NCBI GenBank assembly: GCA_963585895.1
Contig: OY757934.1
Coordinates: forward strand, 42,258,129 to 42,322,128
Direction of reading: 5' to 3'
Origin: Sepioteuthis lessoniana
Taxonomy: Eukaryota; Mollusca; Cephalopoda; Myopsida; Loliginidae
Length of the DNA stretch: 64,000 nucleotides
Made by a program: the position numbers and the translations under genes. Shown piece after piece: positions 44,444 through 56,789 of this stretch. How positions within the stretch are numbered: the stretch's first letter is position 1; every line of letters begins with the position of its first letter. The notes beneath the pieces were generated by a model. It had not been told where the DNA came from, ran no database searches, and saw only the letters and a list, made by a program, of their open reading frames with translations.

Positions 44444-44776
44444 TCAGACGAAATGTTCAACATGCAAAGGAATAAACGGATAATGTCTGGAATTATTTTC
44501 TGCCCTTTTTTCAAAAGTCTCAATCAAATTCATAACGTTTACCCGGGACTCACTGATCGGCTGGGGTCGCGGTCGTGGCGAACTCTGGCTGCAAAAGAAA
44601 CTGACCAATTCTCCAACAATTCGTTTGTTGTTGTTGCTGTCGTAAGTTTTCGAACTTACTAACATCGGTTTGGGCGGAATTTCTGGTTTTTTCACCGAAA
44701 TCTGCTCAGGACGAACAATGACTTTTTCCTCAAACCAGGTTGCCAGCTCCTTCACTCTTGACTTATGATGTTTCGC
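44444..44776 (-). CDS. Downstream (probably last) exon of the same Glu-rich gene
   Basis: Acceptor TCTTTAAAG, then an open frame in phase 0 with the 57.4 kb exon, across a 12.6 kb intron. It encodes AKHHKSRVKELATWFEEKVI, then KKPEIPPKPMLV (a PxxP, SH3-ligand-like motif), a basic/Ser segment, and VMNLIETFEKRAENN before TGA at 44446-44444. An alternative donor, CGG/GTAAAC at 44543, would end the exon earlier; in that case the gene continues outside the visible exons. AATAAA on the minus strand at 44109-44104 would suit a terminal exon. The pairing of the PPKP motif with a short helix is loosely reminiscent of FGD-type RhoGEF N termini, but no DH, PH or FYVE domain is seen, so I do not assign it. 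Confidence 0.6.
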   Translation of the reverse strand, partial: AKHHKSRVKELATWFEEKVIVRPEQISVKKPEIPPKPMLVSSKTYDSNNNKRIVGELVSFFCSQSSPRPRPQPISESRVNVMNLIETFEKRAENNSRHYPFIPLHVEHFV

Positions 44777-44869
44777 CTTTAAAGAAAAGAAAGAAAAACT
44801 ATGAATTGTCCAATTTAAAAAAAAAAAAAAAAAAAAAAGAAGAGAAATTAAAATAAACAAAAACAAACT

Positions 44870-46200
44870 TTTTACTGTATGTACTCATGTATTTTTGTGA
44901 GTGTGGTCGCACCCCACTGCAGGGTATACTATCAGTGTATTATAAGCCCCACTGACAGGGCAGGCTAAAACTTGGGTTTTTAAAATTCGACCTATACACA
45001 AGTATATACGATGAATATCAAATTAAACTGAAAAAAAAAGAGATGATATAATTTTGTTGGAACACAAAACAGTACTTAACCAAATATGGACACAACAACT
45101 GCTAAGTTAGAAAATGAAAAAAATAAGTCTTCTGCGCATAGACTCAATGTTTTCCCCAATATGATATATGAAACATTAAAATTAACAACAAAAAATAAAA
45201 TAAACTTCCCGCTTAAATTAAAATACTGAATTAGGAGTCAGCCTAGTATATATTTAAGCTGCAATTTGAGACACACACAAGCCACCCATGCACTCACTCG
45301 GGTTCACCTCAAGTGGGTGGTAGTGAGCAATTTGTCTGGTCTCAGGGAGCCTTACCGCAGGCAATACCTCCTTTGTGGAGCTGAGTTGATAGCTTGGCCC
45401 CAGAGGTACCCCAATATGAGGAATGCCGAAGGAACCAAACATTTTTTGAAACAGCCATACATGAGTCTCGATTCGTGCATAGATCCTTACTATAAAATGA
45501 CCATATGTCACATCCTGGCTTAAATACCTCACACAAACCAATCTACAAGTGTCAATGTATTAAACACATATTGCCAGATACACACGTACAATCGGAAAAT
45601 AGAATATGATTTCTTCAGCATGCAAAGATAAGAACACATTGATTTACCTTACTTTTCTCTTCTATATAGTAAGATAGCGCCCCCCCCTCTCTCTCTCACA
45701 CACACGTACACACACAGATACATGCACACGTACATACACTTTTTATTGACGGAACTATAAATTCTTACTAAACTTTGTCGGATACTGACACGAACCTTTT
45801 TAATTTTCTTGTACACAAGAAAATAAATGCGTATGGTGTCTTTTCTTATTGCAATGTTCGTTCGACCTTTCTTTTTTATATTATTTGCAGATGTTAACGT
45901 TTCTTCTTTAGCCAACATGGTTACTTCGCTATGCCCGGTTAAGTTGAGGTTTTCAGATCCACAACAATTTGAATACATGAATATCGTTATTTCTTAAGTT
46001 TTACATTGCTTGACTCAAGATTCAAATTACTGAGTATCAAATGCATTATACTAACAAAATTGTCTGCGAGATGTGCTTGCTAATTTTCAGGGTATGATCA
46101 GCGATGGTGAAAGAACAAAAGTAAAGATATCGAATTGATTCTTCTCATTTTCAAATCAGAACCCTTCAATAATAAAAGATTTTACAAGTATGTAGTTTAT
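44870..46200. other. Intron of the Glu-rich gene, no gene
   Basis: 45250-45541 is open in both directions for about 90 codons, without recognisable protein or splice sites; probably an unclassified repeat. A CT/CA microsatellite lies at 45680-45720. Confidence 0.35.
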
Positions 46201-46209
46201 CTTTTTTTT

Positions 46210-46470
46210 AATTCGTAATTGAATAGTGGTCATTTAACAAGGTTAGCTTAGTCTGTCATTATGCCTGAAATATGCAAAACCTTGTGAGATTCGAACTCAT
46301 CAAACATTTTATCATGAGAGATGCCCTACAAAAACTAATCTAAACACAGATTCGACACATAGCAGCATGTATGGAGCACCTAGTGAGAATCAAGATCACT
46401 ACTCAATGTTAATTAATCTGCGAGACGTTTGCTAGCCATTGTACTATGCTAAGGTGTCCACACCATATAA
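46210..46470 (-). repeat. SINE-E-like tRNA-derived fragments
   Basis: Contains GTGAGATTCGAACTCATC, a reversed B box, and a second unit with GTGAGAATCAAGATCAC; similar to the better preserved units at 52.03-52.32 kb. Confidence 0.5.
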
Positions 46471-47019
46471 TATTTATAATGAGAAGCTTGGCGACCTAAT
46501 ACTTAGTCAAGTCCCTATTCACCGAGGACCAATATTAGTATAAGATGACAATAAATAATTGTCTGCTTAGATTTGATGGGCGTATCTATTAGACATGTGA
46601 CAGTCTCATAATCTATATTGGTCCTCTTTCGTATCCATTCTTTGAACATGCCTTTTCATCTCTGTTCATTGAAAGATTTGATCTTACAATCAGGAAAATG
46701 ACATTGTCGCTCGACTAGTGGTTAAAGTGTAAAAGCACACCTGGCTATGAACACCTATGAAACTTTAAGAAGACTTTGTTTTTTTTTTATCCCTTTCATA
46801 TACTTCGTTTTTTTGGGGTTTTTTTTGTTTTTGTTTTGTTTTTTCCCCCCTTTCATTTACTGCTAGTTCATAGAACACAATGTACACATTTTATCTGTTG
46901 ATTAAACATTTGTGTATTTTTGTTGATACTTCTTGTATATATATTATGTATGTATTAAATGTTCCTTTATGTGTGAATGAGCTTATCTTATCTTTCCTTC
47001 CGTTTATTTGGTGTTAATG

Positions 47020-47235
47020 TACCGCAAAGGCCCGGGAGACCTAGGTTCATTGCAAGGTTGCGTCGTACCAAAGACTCAAAAAATAATACTTGATGCTTCC
47101 TTGTTTAACACCCAGCAATATAAAGTAGGGATCAAGGGTAAAGTGGAGCAATCCAAGGAAAGGAAGTAGCGCCCTCCCCTACACCTTGGTGTGGTAGCTA
47201 TCGAAAAGGGAGTCATCGGGTCACCCTCAACTAAG
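47020..47235 (+). repeat. SINE-A copy, opposite orientation
   Basis: Reads GGGAGACCTAGGTTCATTGC (B-box region, damaged), CCTTGTTTAACACCCAGCAA, GGATCAAGGGTAAAGTGGAG and GCGCCCTCCCCTACACC, then the end GGTCACCCTCAAC. The A-box part is missing. Confidence 0.75.
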
Positions 47236-47955
47236 GACGACTAAGGTATCGCTGGATATACTAATGCTAATACTGAAGCTTGACTAAGTATCCTCTCTAA
47301 GAGTACTCTGACCTACTGTTCCTGAATGGTTACTTGATTATGTACTAAACAGGCTTATGGTAACTTGTCTTCTGTGAGCAAACAGGAATTGGTACTTTAA
47401 GGGTTGATTTGACTGTAAGTCTAACCATTTAGTAAGCTTAGCTTAGATTGGTACAAGACCAGAATAATGCATCATTCACAGAGAATCGAATTCACAAATA
47501 ATGATCTGATAACTTTGAGATAGAATGTATTGAAGTTCAAGTGATTCATGATGTAACAGGTAGATGTCGCTTCTGATCGTTGTGGATGTGATTCAGTGCA
47601 TTGAATAAAAATTGTTTGGAATTACTAAATATTTTGAGTATCCACAGTCGTCCCGATGAGGTAATCATGTGCCCTGGGGAACTGTGAGACATCCTTCGGG
47701 TATTTCTGTTTTGTAACTTTGTAATTTTAAAGAAATATTCATTCTAATCAATACTCATATTTTATCTATTATTATTTTACTTATTTGAGAGTTTTTCAGA
47801 CTAGGGTTACCTGATGGTTTTCCACTGGAGCTTAAGTAATAGCGGGTCTCCTCTAGTCTCCAGGACTCTTTTTAGAAATCTGGCCCAACTCAACAATGCC
47901 TTAGTTTGGATGGTCTCCACTCTTCCTCTTCTTCCCAAGTCCTCCTCTCCCTTTA

Positions 47956-48236
47956 TCCATATTTACCAACCCCTCCACTCGGACAGGATATGACACAAGG
48001 TCAATTTTTAAGCAGAGTTTAACAGAGTTTTCCTTCTCCTAGACTAGTTGCCTCACCAAGGCTGAAGAACCCAGTCTCCCCTACTATTTACCCATAGCTG
48101 GAGAGAGAATAATTGGATTCATACCTTTCCTAAGGGTATTAGTGCTATGTGAAATGCAATCAGCTTCGTCCAGGATTTGAACTCATGTCACCGTGTCTAT
48201 TTCCTACGACGATAACCATTACACCACGGACACCTC
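47956..48236 (-). repeat. SINE-B copy, well preserved
   Basis: CATATTTACCAACCCCTCCA to ACCACGGACACCTCC. The head, A box (TGTAATGGTTATCGTCG on the minus strand) and B box (GAGTTCAAATCCTGG) are all readable. Confidence 0.85.
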
Positions 48237-48985
48237 CAGTCCCCTTATCAGTCCTTTGGTGACTCTACCGAGTGCACCGATTACAACTGGTATCGTCGTC
48301 ACTCCCATGTTCGATAGTTTTTTCAGTTCTCTAGCAAGGTCTCGATACTAATCTCTCTTTTTACTTTACTTCAGTTTTACCCAGTAGTCAGCCGGAACGG
48401 CAGCTTTTCTTTTCTTTTCTTTTCTTTTTTCTTCTTCTTTTGTTGAATATCACTAGGTCTGGTCGTCTGGCCGAGTTTAGATGATCTGTTTGTATCTCAA
48501 AACCTCAAAGAATTTTGTGCGTCTCATTCTCTAGAACGGATTATGGGTGGTGCATATACCATTTGTTCGTATAAACAAATTTAAACTTCTTGCACATTTC
48601 CCAGTGGATCACCTTGCCCACCCAGTCGTGTCTAGTCTTATAATTATTATTATTATTTTATTTTATTTTGTTTTAGATGGAAATTGTCGACTGAAATAAA
48701 AACAAAAAACAAACAACAAACGAAAATTGGAATGAAGAAAAAAAAAAACTAAAACATAATCATATTATGATTCACCTAATCTCTGTCTGTCCGTACAGGT
48801 AACGTTCAATTCTTTGTCGCCTAATTTCAACGAAACTTTCTGGAATTGTCAGTCAGGCCTAGAAATGTATTAAATTCGACGAGGCTGAAACTTGTTTTTA
48901 AATGGGATCTATCTATCTATCTATCTATCTCCCCTCACTGTAAAAAGCTGACTGTCTCATTTTCTTGGTAATCATTATGAGATAC

Positions 48986-48986
<1 letters not shown>

Positions 48987-49061
<75 letters not shown>
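48987..49061. repeat. (CT)n microsatellite
   Basis: About 36 CT units with one TTTCTC interruption. Confidence 0.95.
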
Positions 49062-49683
49062 GCACTTAGACCTTCTCAGTCACTGACGGTTATCGAGTCG
49101 GTAAAAGGGAATCCATTTCATCTCAATAATCGCCCGTCCAAAAAATAAGGTTTAGATACCCATTTTTATTCTTAGAATTTCGGTTAATACTAATCTTCAA
49201 GTGTTGAAAATTATAAAATCAAATATTCATTTAAAATATTTATTAATTTTAGCGGTTTACGAGAATATCTACGATCTTCGAACGAACCCAAATCGTCTTC
49301 AATACGGTGTAAAAAAAAGCAGTAAATCAACGATAAAAATAAATAAAAGGTCCTTCATATACAAATAGTCATCGTAAACCTTGATAAAAGTGACCCTATA
49401 TCATTTTTTAAAAAATAATGACGATCTTACAACTCGTACGTAATATAGATAAGTACTGTTAGCTATAATTTCTGTTCAGTTGCTTGATTCAAAGCGATTA
49501 GCCTCAGTCTTTTCTGATAAGATTCATCTATTGGAGTGACACATACAAACAGATAGACACACATGCACGCACACACACAAACAAGGTTCTCAAATATAGA
49601 GCAGCCAGTGAAAATCGAACAATATTACTCAGCAGTAATAATCTCTAAGACTAGTTTGTTAATCTTTACACCGTGAAGAGGCG

Positions 49684-49686
<3 letters not shown>

Positions 49687-49736
<50 letters not shown>
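49687..49736. repeat. (AT)n microsatellite
   Basis: About 25 AT units, uninterrupted, adjoining the mariner remnant. Confidence 0.95.
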
Positions 49737-49739
<3 letters not shown>

Positions 49740-49839
49740 ATACGATGGCTAAATTATGCAAAAATGAAAATGATACACTTTATCAGATATATTTACCAAA
49801 ATTAAATGAAAATATTTTAAAATACTCTAGATTAAATTT

Positions 49840-50660
49840 ATTGAAAGAAATCGCTATTGGATTCTACCACAACTCCCAGATGACTTTAGAATTTTCGGCA
49901 AGCTTTTTCAACAGTTTCCTTGCTTAAATTGATAAATGCTACTGTTATCCTTGCCTTCAGTTCATGTTTGTGCGGTATGTCACAGAGTCCTGTTGCCAGA
50001 CGTAGGGTCTTTCAGCAGTCTCTCTCTCGATCCAGGACAGAACTACTTCCCCTAAGAACTCCGTGTCGAGTCTGAGGTCATGTGGGAAGATGTATGGAGG
50101 CATAACGTCACCATCGCTAGTGACCACCCCAATCACCAAGATGTGGACTGGGTGTTTGCTTTTCATCACAGTTGATATATCTTGTGGAGACATACCAATC
50201 CAACAGTTGTTCTGTGGGTTCACCATTTGATCTTTGTAGAAATTTTTCTCATCTGAGAAAAACCAAGGCATGTTTGGTTTGAGGGATGCTTCAGTTCATT
50301 GAAAAGCTTTGTATCGCGGTGTTTACTCTTGTCCTTGATAACCTGTGATAAAAATTGGTTCTTTCTCATCTTTTATGAGAAATACCAAATGTCTTCATGC
50401 ACTACCCGCCTGATAAGAAATTCAAACACTACCATGTCTCTGGCTGTGGATTTGATTGACTTTCAAGGATCATTATTAATCATGGTCAGGATCTCACCAA
50501 CAATTGCGGGATTTCTTTTATCAGAGCAATCAGAGTTAGGTTTCCGAGCTAGCACACATTCGTAATCACTGTTGGACTCATCTAACTCTTTTCAAATCCT
50601 CTACACTGTCCTCGGATTGACACCCGAAAACTCTGAAATCTTCGTATTAGAACTACCGGG
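49840..50660 (-). mobile_element. Decayed mariner-type transposon
   Basis: Minus-strand transposase fragments in order: a helix-turn-helix-like part (SKISEFSGVNPRTVQRI, from about 50640), a frameshifted middle, then the open segment MPWFFSDEKNFYKDQMVNPQ with the first catalytic Asp in FSDEKNF, GVVTSDGDVMPPYIF and the second Asp in VWQQDSVTYRT. The region with the third catalytic residue (SPDLNPLDY) is deleted, and the C terminus (RITVAFINLSKETVEKACRK) resumes near 49950. I could not find inverted repeats. Confidence 0.8.
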
Positions 50661-50877
50661 GTACGGCATGCAGTATAGCTGGAAGTGCAACATGCTGTTT
50701 CCAAATTACTGGAGGAGGGAATTGCATCATGGTGCTACTTTCATCACAGACAATGTCCAACTGACTCAAATTTGCTGCACAGTAGACAAAACTTGGAATC
50801 AACAATGTGCATGCGTGAAAGTAATAATTCTAAATGGTGACAATTTACCTATCGCACACAGTGCGTGTGCGCGCGCA

Positions 50878-50922
50878 TACACACACACACACACACACAT
50901 GTATATATATATATATATATAT
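50878..50922. repeat. (CA)n(TA)n microsatellite
   Basis: About 10 CA units followed by about 11 TA units. Confidence 0.93.
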
Positions 50923-51327
50923 AGCCGACTTAATCGGGCCTTCAATAGAAATATATTATTTACTGTACTTCTGCCTCGCTATATGTGTTTGTGTGTGTGT
51001 CTGTGTGCTTTATTAGTCGTGAGCTTTATATATATATACCAGTAATATCCAGTCAGTATCCGAAGATAGTGGGTGTGGATTATTCGCGTACAGAATACAC
51101 TTTATCGTTTGGACCCTCACTTTGCTCTCACCTGAGAATTTGGAATTCTTATAGGTTTTTCCCTTTTTTTCACATACACATATAGACTGTAATCCATATT
51201 TGCTATTTTTCAACCTCAAGTTAAACATGTATGGTCATCTGATGAGACAGAGAGTATAATGATATTCTCTAGCGAAATAAATTTAAAATGACAATTTAAC
51301 CAGGTTTGAGTTTCCTTCTAATTGCAC

Positions 51328-51330
<3 letters not shown>

Positions 51331-51364
<34 letters not shown>
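51331..51364. repeat. (TA)n(GA)n microsatellite
   Basis: TA run passing directly into a GA run, next to a SINE-D-like element. Confidence 0.93.
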
Positions 51365-51379
51365 GAGTCCCCATGTTGT

Positions 51380-51560
51380 ATTGATTAATGTTCTCGATTG
51401 CGTCATTGTAGTGAGTTCGAATTTGAATCGTTCACTTTCGTACTAATACCCTTAGGAAAGGATATTAGAATTCCCTTATTCCCTAGCTATGGGTTAAATA
51501 GTACCACTATTGTCCTACAAGTATAGCTTTGGCATGAAATAACCCACGAAAGTCGATATA
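51380..51560 (+). repeat. SINE-D copy
   Basis: Head with GTTCGAATTTGAATC, then AATACCCTTAGGAAAGG, CCCTAGCTATGGGTTAAATA and TTGGCATGAAATAACCCACG at the end. Confidence 0.5.
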
Positions 51561-51823
51561 CCCTTAAAAATATAATTGGATAAACTTCTTGCAAACGAAT
51601 ATCACCTGCTCGGCATCTGTAAACAAAACTAAATCTAGTTGCTCTCAATTGAACTTTCTAGGTATGATCTCGGGTTATTTTGATCTGTTACATAAACCTC
51701 AAGATCCTCGAGGTCATTCGATTCAAAATTTATGGCGTTTTCTCTCCAGGCTATAAACTAATCGAAATAATCAGAATGCTCGACGGATTATCACTCAAAA
51801 CTTGGCCAAGGTAAGTAAATAGT

Positions 51824-51985
51824 TAATTCTCTCTCTCTCTCTCTCTCTATTGTTAATTTCTGTCAATACATCTCTTTCTCTCTCCAGTTTTCTCTTTCTC
51901 AACTACTCTATCTTTCTTGATTACTCTCCCTCTTTATTTCTCTTATTCATTACTTTCTTTCTCTTTCTCTCTTTCAGTCATTCAT
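51824..51985. repeat. CT-rich low-complexity tract
   Basis: Runs of CT and CTTT units interspersed with other bases. Confidence 0.8.
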
Positions 51986-52034
51986 ATCTTCTTTCAAATT
52001 TGACCTTTTTTCCCGTTTAACAAAACACCATTTA

Positions 52035-52320
52035 CCTAGCTTAGCTTAGATTAACACAAATCCAGAAAGCACTCAGTGAGAATTGAATTCACTAACAATG
52101 CTCTGCTACAGTCATTTATTAAGATCAGCTTACTTTAAAACAAAGCCAAAACTATGTGGCACCCAGTGAGAATCGAATTCATTAACAATCTTCTACTACA
52201 GTCATTTACTAAGCCCAGCTTATTTTATACAAAGCCAAAACTTTGTGGCACCGAGTGTGAATCGAACTCACGATCAATAATCTGCTGGTCTATCTTGTGA
52301 AACATTACACCTTACGAGAT
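52035..52320 (-). repeat. Three tandem tRNA-like units (SINE-E)
   Basis: CAGTGAGAATTGAATTCACT, CAGTGAGAATCGAATTCATT and GAGTGTGAATCGAACTCACG recur at about 90-100 bp spacing, each a reversed B-box region, separated by TACAGTCATTTA(T/C)TAAG and ACAAAGCCAAAACT. The third unit looks most like a whole tRNA head. The same unit occurs singly near 47.45 and 49.6 kb. Confidence 0.65.
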
Positions 52321-52413
52321 GCTTCCAACTCTTTTTAATTCAAAAATCACCTTTGAAAGTTTGATATTCCTTTGATCTTTAATTATTGGTTTTAAGCCTC
52401 GCTGGGAGTTTCC

Positions 52414-52420
<7 letters not shown>

Positions 52421-52448
<28 letters not shown>
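52421..52448. repeat. (CT)n microsatellite
   Basis: About 14 CT units. Confidence 0.9.
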
Positions 52449-52450
<2 letters not shown>

Positions 52451-52604
52451 ATTAAAAAAAATATGGAATTGATTCTTCTCATTTTCAAATCAGAACCCTT
52501 CAATAATAAAAGATTTTACAAGTATGTAATGTATATATTTTTTAAATTAAAAAAGCGTGATAATCTGATACAGAATCAAGTTGTCTCTTAGAAGTATTTT
52601 TCGC

Positions 52605-53000
52605 TTTGTCGGCGAGGCTTAGAATATGCTGATTGTATCCCCCTGCAGATGGGTATCCTCCAAAAACAAGCAATGTTCTGGGTATGATACTAAACCACAT
52701 TTGATGGTGAAGCCTCAATCATGGAAATCTGGGAAGTGTTGAGTACCCTTTCATTGCCATTACTTTCGGGTCTACTCCGACCCGGAGTGATAATACCTGA
52801 TAGAATCCCATCTAGGGGTCAAATAGATCTGTTTTAAAATTATTTGAATTAGATAAGACCGTGCCCCCACCTAAAAGAACTCATAAAAAAACAATACAAA
52901 AATGTAAATATGAACGTACTCAAAATGCAGTTCCCTGACATGTAGACGTAAGATAATGCAAGACAGGTTGACGTGCCATTAAAACCAATCAATCAGTGGA
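52605..53000 (+). repeat. Family-C repeat copy
   Basis: Words GGCGAGGCTTAGAATATGCT, CTGCAGATGGGTATCCTCC, GTTCTGGGTATGATACTAAA, TCATTGCCATTACTTTCGGG, CCTGATAGAATCCCATCTAG and the tail GACAGGTTGACGTGCCATTA then AAACCAATCAATCAG. Confidence 0.75.
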
Positions 53001-53009
53001 AGGATTTTG

Positions 53010-54430
53010 GTAAACGTGGAGAATTAGCACGTAATTACTTTTGCATGAGTATACTTTTTAATCTCATCTAAATTTTTAAACTTTTTTTTCTAAACAAGAA
53101 TACGAGATGTACAATTACTTGATATCCGATAGGTGACCTGCGTACAATACCATCTACCAAATACAAGCTGGAATCTATCAATACTTTTGCAAATGCATGA
53201 CCAAAGTTTCGCTGAACCGGCTAAAATCAAGAGGTCAATACGTGGAACATTTTCGAATTTTTATGCCATAATGAAATAAAACTGCAGACAGAAAGCTGTA
53301 TATTGAAACAAATACAACCTACACGAATTCTTCTTTTCCTCTTTTCTTATATCGACGAAAATTACAATGCCAAAGGAAAGAGAGAGCTGTTTGAGAGACA
53401 CCGGTCTTTAAAAAGTAAGTTCACCGGGAAATACCGGATAAAAAGTCCACATTTTAGAGACAGTACGAAGGAACGGATCGTTGAAGCGAGCAAAAGAAGA
53501 GATGGTTCTACAAAAATAGAGTTTAAAACCGAATAAAGTGCCCCCACCCACTGTGACTTTGTCGTATATGACTGAACATTGTAAGGGTTTGTTCTGCATT
53601 TTTTTGGTACCCCTTTTTGCTTTTGGACTGTTTGCTTCATTTTCAAATTCCTACCGTCGGACAGGGTTCACCTACTTATTGAATAAAGACAGGAAGATTT
53701 ATTTCCTTCCTGTTCTGGATCTTTATTTTTCTTGTATCTTTGTTATTGTTATTAATGTTGATTTTCATTGGCCTTAATTTTGCCAGCCGGGTTTTTAGTT
53801 AGGAAATTCGGCCACTGCTTTTGTCAATATCTGACTTGGATAGTCTGTAAGCGTTGTGGCTCTTAGAGGCGGATTTGTGATGGGAGCGGTTTGTAACAAT
53901 AGTTTCTTTATTCTCTGGTCTGTTATACGTCATTATATATTTTAGAAAAGTAATTTTATTTGTTGCATTCTTTTAAAACATTTAAACTTTGATAGTTCAC
54001 ATATTATTTATCCATTTAAATCAATTTTGAATTTAAAGAAAAGTGGTTGTACTTTTGGGGGCTTTGAGAGAGAAGATTAATCTCAAACGTAATTTTTCTA
54101 AGATGATATCAGCTCACATCATGCCTTCTCCACAGACTCGAGAAAGAAAAACCAAAAGTAATAAACGTTTTTCGAACTTGTGAAAAAAGAGATTTGTTGC
54201 ATTCTTTTTCAGATATTCTTTCCAAGTGACCGTACCATGATACAAGCAACAAATCCAGATAATCTTTTACAGTTATTTTGCCAAGCATCCAAGTCTAAGT
54301 CAATAGCTTTTTCTCATTTTTTTATGTCCTCCTCTTCGAAATCTCATCTCTGGTATCTTTTTCCGTGACATTTTGTTAAAGAGCTTTTATTTCATCGCGA
54401 TGTCTATATACATCATTTATTGTGATAAAT
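53010..54430. other. Intron of the Glu-rich gene, no recognised gene
   Basis: The 53303-53536 frame (77 codons, basic) and its antisense frame are open but have no recognisable protein. Less AT-rich than most of the window. I cannot exclude a small exon. Confidence 0.35.
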
Positions 54431-54435
54431 TGTTC

Positions 54436-54492
54436 TACTATCTATCTATCTATCTATCTCAGTCTGTTTATATATATATATATATATATATA
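54436..54492. repeat. (CTAT)n and (TA)n microsatellites
   Basis: Five or six CTAT units, a short spacer, then about 10 TA units, immediately next to a SINE-A copy. Confidence 0.9.
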
Positions 54493-54496
54493 GTCG

Positions 54497-54738
54497 TAAA
54501 GTTGCCGACCATAGTCAAGGGTGACCGAAAGGCTCCCTTTTCATTAGCTACAACACCGAGGTGTAGGGGAGGGCGCTACTACTTGGCCTGGATTGCTCAA
54601 CTTTACTCTTGATCCGTACCTTAGAATGCTAAGTGTTAAGGAAGGAGGCATCAAGTATCATTTTTCGAGTCTTTGCTATTACTCGACCAGGGATTGAACC
54701 CTGGTCTCCCGGTTCATTGGCGAACACTCTAGACATCT
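54497..54738 (-). repeat. SINE-A copy
   Basis: GTTGCCGACCATAGTCAAGG to CATTGGCGAACACTCTAGAC; the B-box region GGGATTGAACCCTGG (reverse) is intact and the A-box end is cut short. Confidence 0.8.
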
Positions 54739-55394
54739 GGTTTCAATTATTCCTAATACTGATAATTTTGGCCCATATTTTTATTTACTGCATTTTGTCA
54801 AGTACAAGACCACAACAGTGTGGAATACGGGGAAGATCGAATCAGGTGTAATGAGTTCCACACACCTTCCAAGAAAAATTAAATAATTATAAACAATGGT
54901 ATGGCTCAATGGTATAATGATAAATCATCATAGGAAATTCATTTTTTTTTTTGTCTTTTGTTAGTCGTTCTGAAATAGCAATGCAATATAATGATACAAC
55001 TAGCAATGAGGAGCACAGCAAATTGTATCATGATATTGAACTGAACCGATGGTAGAACAATGGGAAAATGACAAGAATAAGGACCGAAGGTTGAGTGACA
55101 TTCCATCAGTACATTCCATTTGTACTTGTTTTGTGGTGAGAAGTTGTATGTATAGGTTCGTTAGATGAAAGAATTTATATATGAAAAGGGTGTTTTGTAA
55201 GAAAAAAATATGAAAAAACTTTCAAGTTAGTAAATGAGATTTCAATAAAATATGTGAAATTCCTAAAATATATAATGAACTGAAATAGATAGATAGTCAT
55301 GAGATCTCTATGAAATAATATTTGAATTTTAAAATAAAGATAAGACCCTAAAGGATTTACAGATTAATACTAATGTTAGAGTAATATGTTCAGC

Positions 55395-56350
55395 GCAATA
55401 ACACACCATGTAAAAAAGAACGAATTGATCTGCAAGATAATCTAACTAAAATTTGTTCTATAATGGACGCACAGTAAATTTTTTCTATGATGGGTACATC
55501 ATGAATCTGCTCTACAATGGACACATGATAAGTTTGTTCTACGATTGATACACTATAAATTTGCTCTTTGATGGACACAGTAAATTTACTCTATGATGGA
55601 CACACTGTAAATCTACTCCATAATAGACACTTTGTAAATTTGTTTTATGCTGGAAACACTGTTAATCTGCTCCATGATGGACACACTGTAAATATGTTCA
55701 ATGCAGGACACATTACATCTGTTCTATGATGGACACTCCGTAAATTTTTGTTCTAAATCTGCTCTATAATATATACAGTGATGGACACACTGTAAATTTG
55801 TTCTATGATAGACATACTAAATCTATATTATAATAGACACACTGTAAATCTGCTCACAGATGGACACACTGTAAATTTGTTCTATGATAGACATACTAAA
55901 TCTATATTATAATAGACACACTGTAAATCTGCTCACAGATGGACACACTGTAAATTTGTTCTATGATAGACATACTAAATCTATATTATAATGGACACAC
56001 TGTAAATCTGCTCAAAGGTGGACACACTGTAAATTTGTTCTATACTGGACACACTGCTCTATGACGCACATACGATAAATTTGTTCTCAACTAGAAACAC
56101 TAAATCTGCTCTATGCTGGACACACTGCTCTATGACGGACATACTATAAATTTGTTCTCTGTTAGACACACTAAATCTGTTCTATACTGGACAAACTCTG
56201 TTCTATACTGGACACACTCTGTTCTATACTGGACACAATCTGCTCTAAGATAGACACATTGTAAAATTTTTTTCTATGCTGGACACACGGTAAATCTACT
56301 CCACGATGGACTCACTGTAAATGTTCAATGCTGGACACACTGTAAATTTT
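55395..56350. repeat. ~27-bp minisatellite with a 79-bp higher-order unit
   Basis: The basic unit reads like GATGGACACACTGTAAATCT plus GCTCTAT, with many variants over about 950 bp. GTAAATTTGTTCTATGATAG starts at 55792, 55871 and 55950, exactly 79 bp apart, so three basic units have been amplified together. Because the unit is about 9 codons, antisense frames give a repeating SIVEQIY-like peptide, which I regard as a by-product. Confidence 0.9.
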
Positions 56351-56354
56351 TGTC

Positions 56355-56590
56355 CTGTTTGCGGCGCTTAAAATACATTGACTGTATGGCCTCTGCAAAA
56401 GAGTAAAACTCACCCGAAAAGAGATGTGCTGGGTATGACTCAAAACTTCATCTGATGGTGAGGCTCCAGTTCTGGAGATCTAGGATGTGTAGATTATCCC
56501 TTCATTGCTATTACTCCCAGGTTCACTCTGATCTGGAGCGGTAGTACCTGTGAGGGTCTTATCTATGGGTCAAATAGAAGTAAAGTAAGA
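56355..56590 (+). repeat. Family-C repeat copy
   Basis: GTCCTGTTTGCGGCGCTTAA, GCAAAAGAGTAAAACTC, GGGTATGACTCAAAACTTC, CTGATGGTGAGGCTCCAG, then GATCTGGAGCGGTAGTACC and TATGGGTCAAATAGAAG. Confidence 0.75.
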
Positions 56591-56591
56591 A

Positions 56592-56787
56592 AAGTTGGCG
56601 ACCGTAGTTGAGGGCGACCAGAAGGCTCCTCTTTCAATGGCTACTACACCGAGGTGTAGGGGAGGGCGCTACTCCTTTCCCTGAATTGCTCCACTTTACC
56701 CTTGATACGTACCTTATATTGCTGAGTGTTAAGCAAAGAGGTATCAAGTACCATTTTTAAAGTCTTTGGTAGGACTCTACCTGGGCT
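56592..56787 (-). repeat. SINE-A copy, head replaced
   Basis: AGTTGGCGACCGTAGTTGAG to TCTTTGGTAGGACTCTACCT; the tRNA-like head is absent and the sequence runs into the unclassified coding-like repeat. Confidence 0.75.
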
Positions 56788-56789
56788 AT

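Noticed and set aside
45254..45541. Overlapping ~90-codon frames on both strands
   Set aside because: Open in both directions without recognisable motifs or splice sites; likely an unclassified repeat.
50572..51045. 157-codon plus-strand frame
   Set aside because: Its first part is antisense to the mariner remnant and its end is a CA/TA microsatellite.
53303..53646. Overlapping frames on both strands
   Set aside because: No recognised domain, no splice support; kept only as an unassigned stretch.
55390..55578. Repetitive peptide frame (SIVEQIY-like)
   Set aside because: The 27-bp minisatellite period equals nine codons, which generates such a frame automatically.
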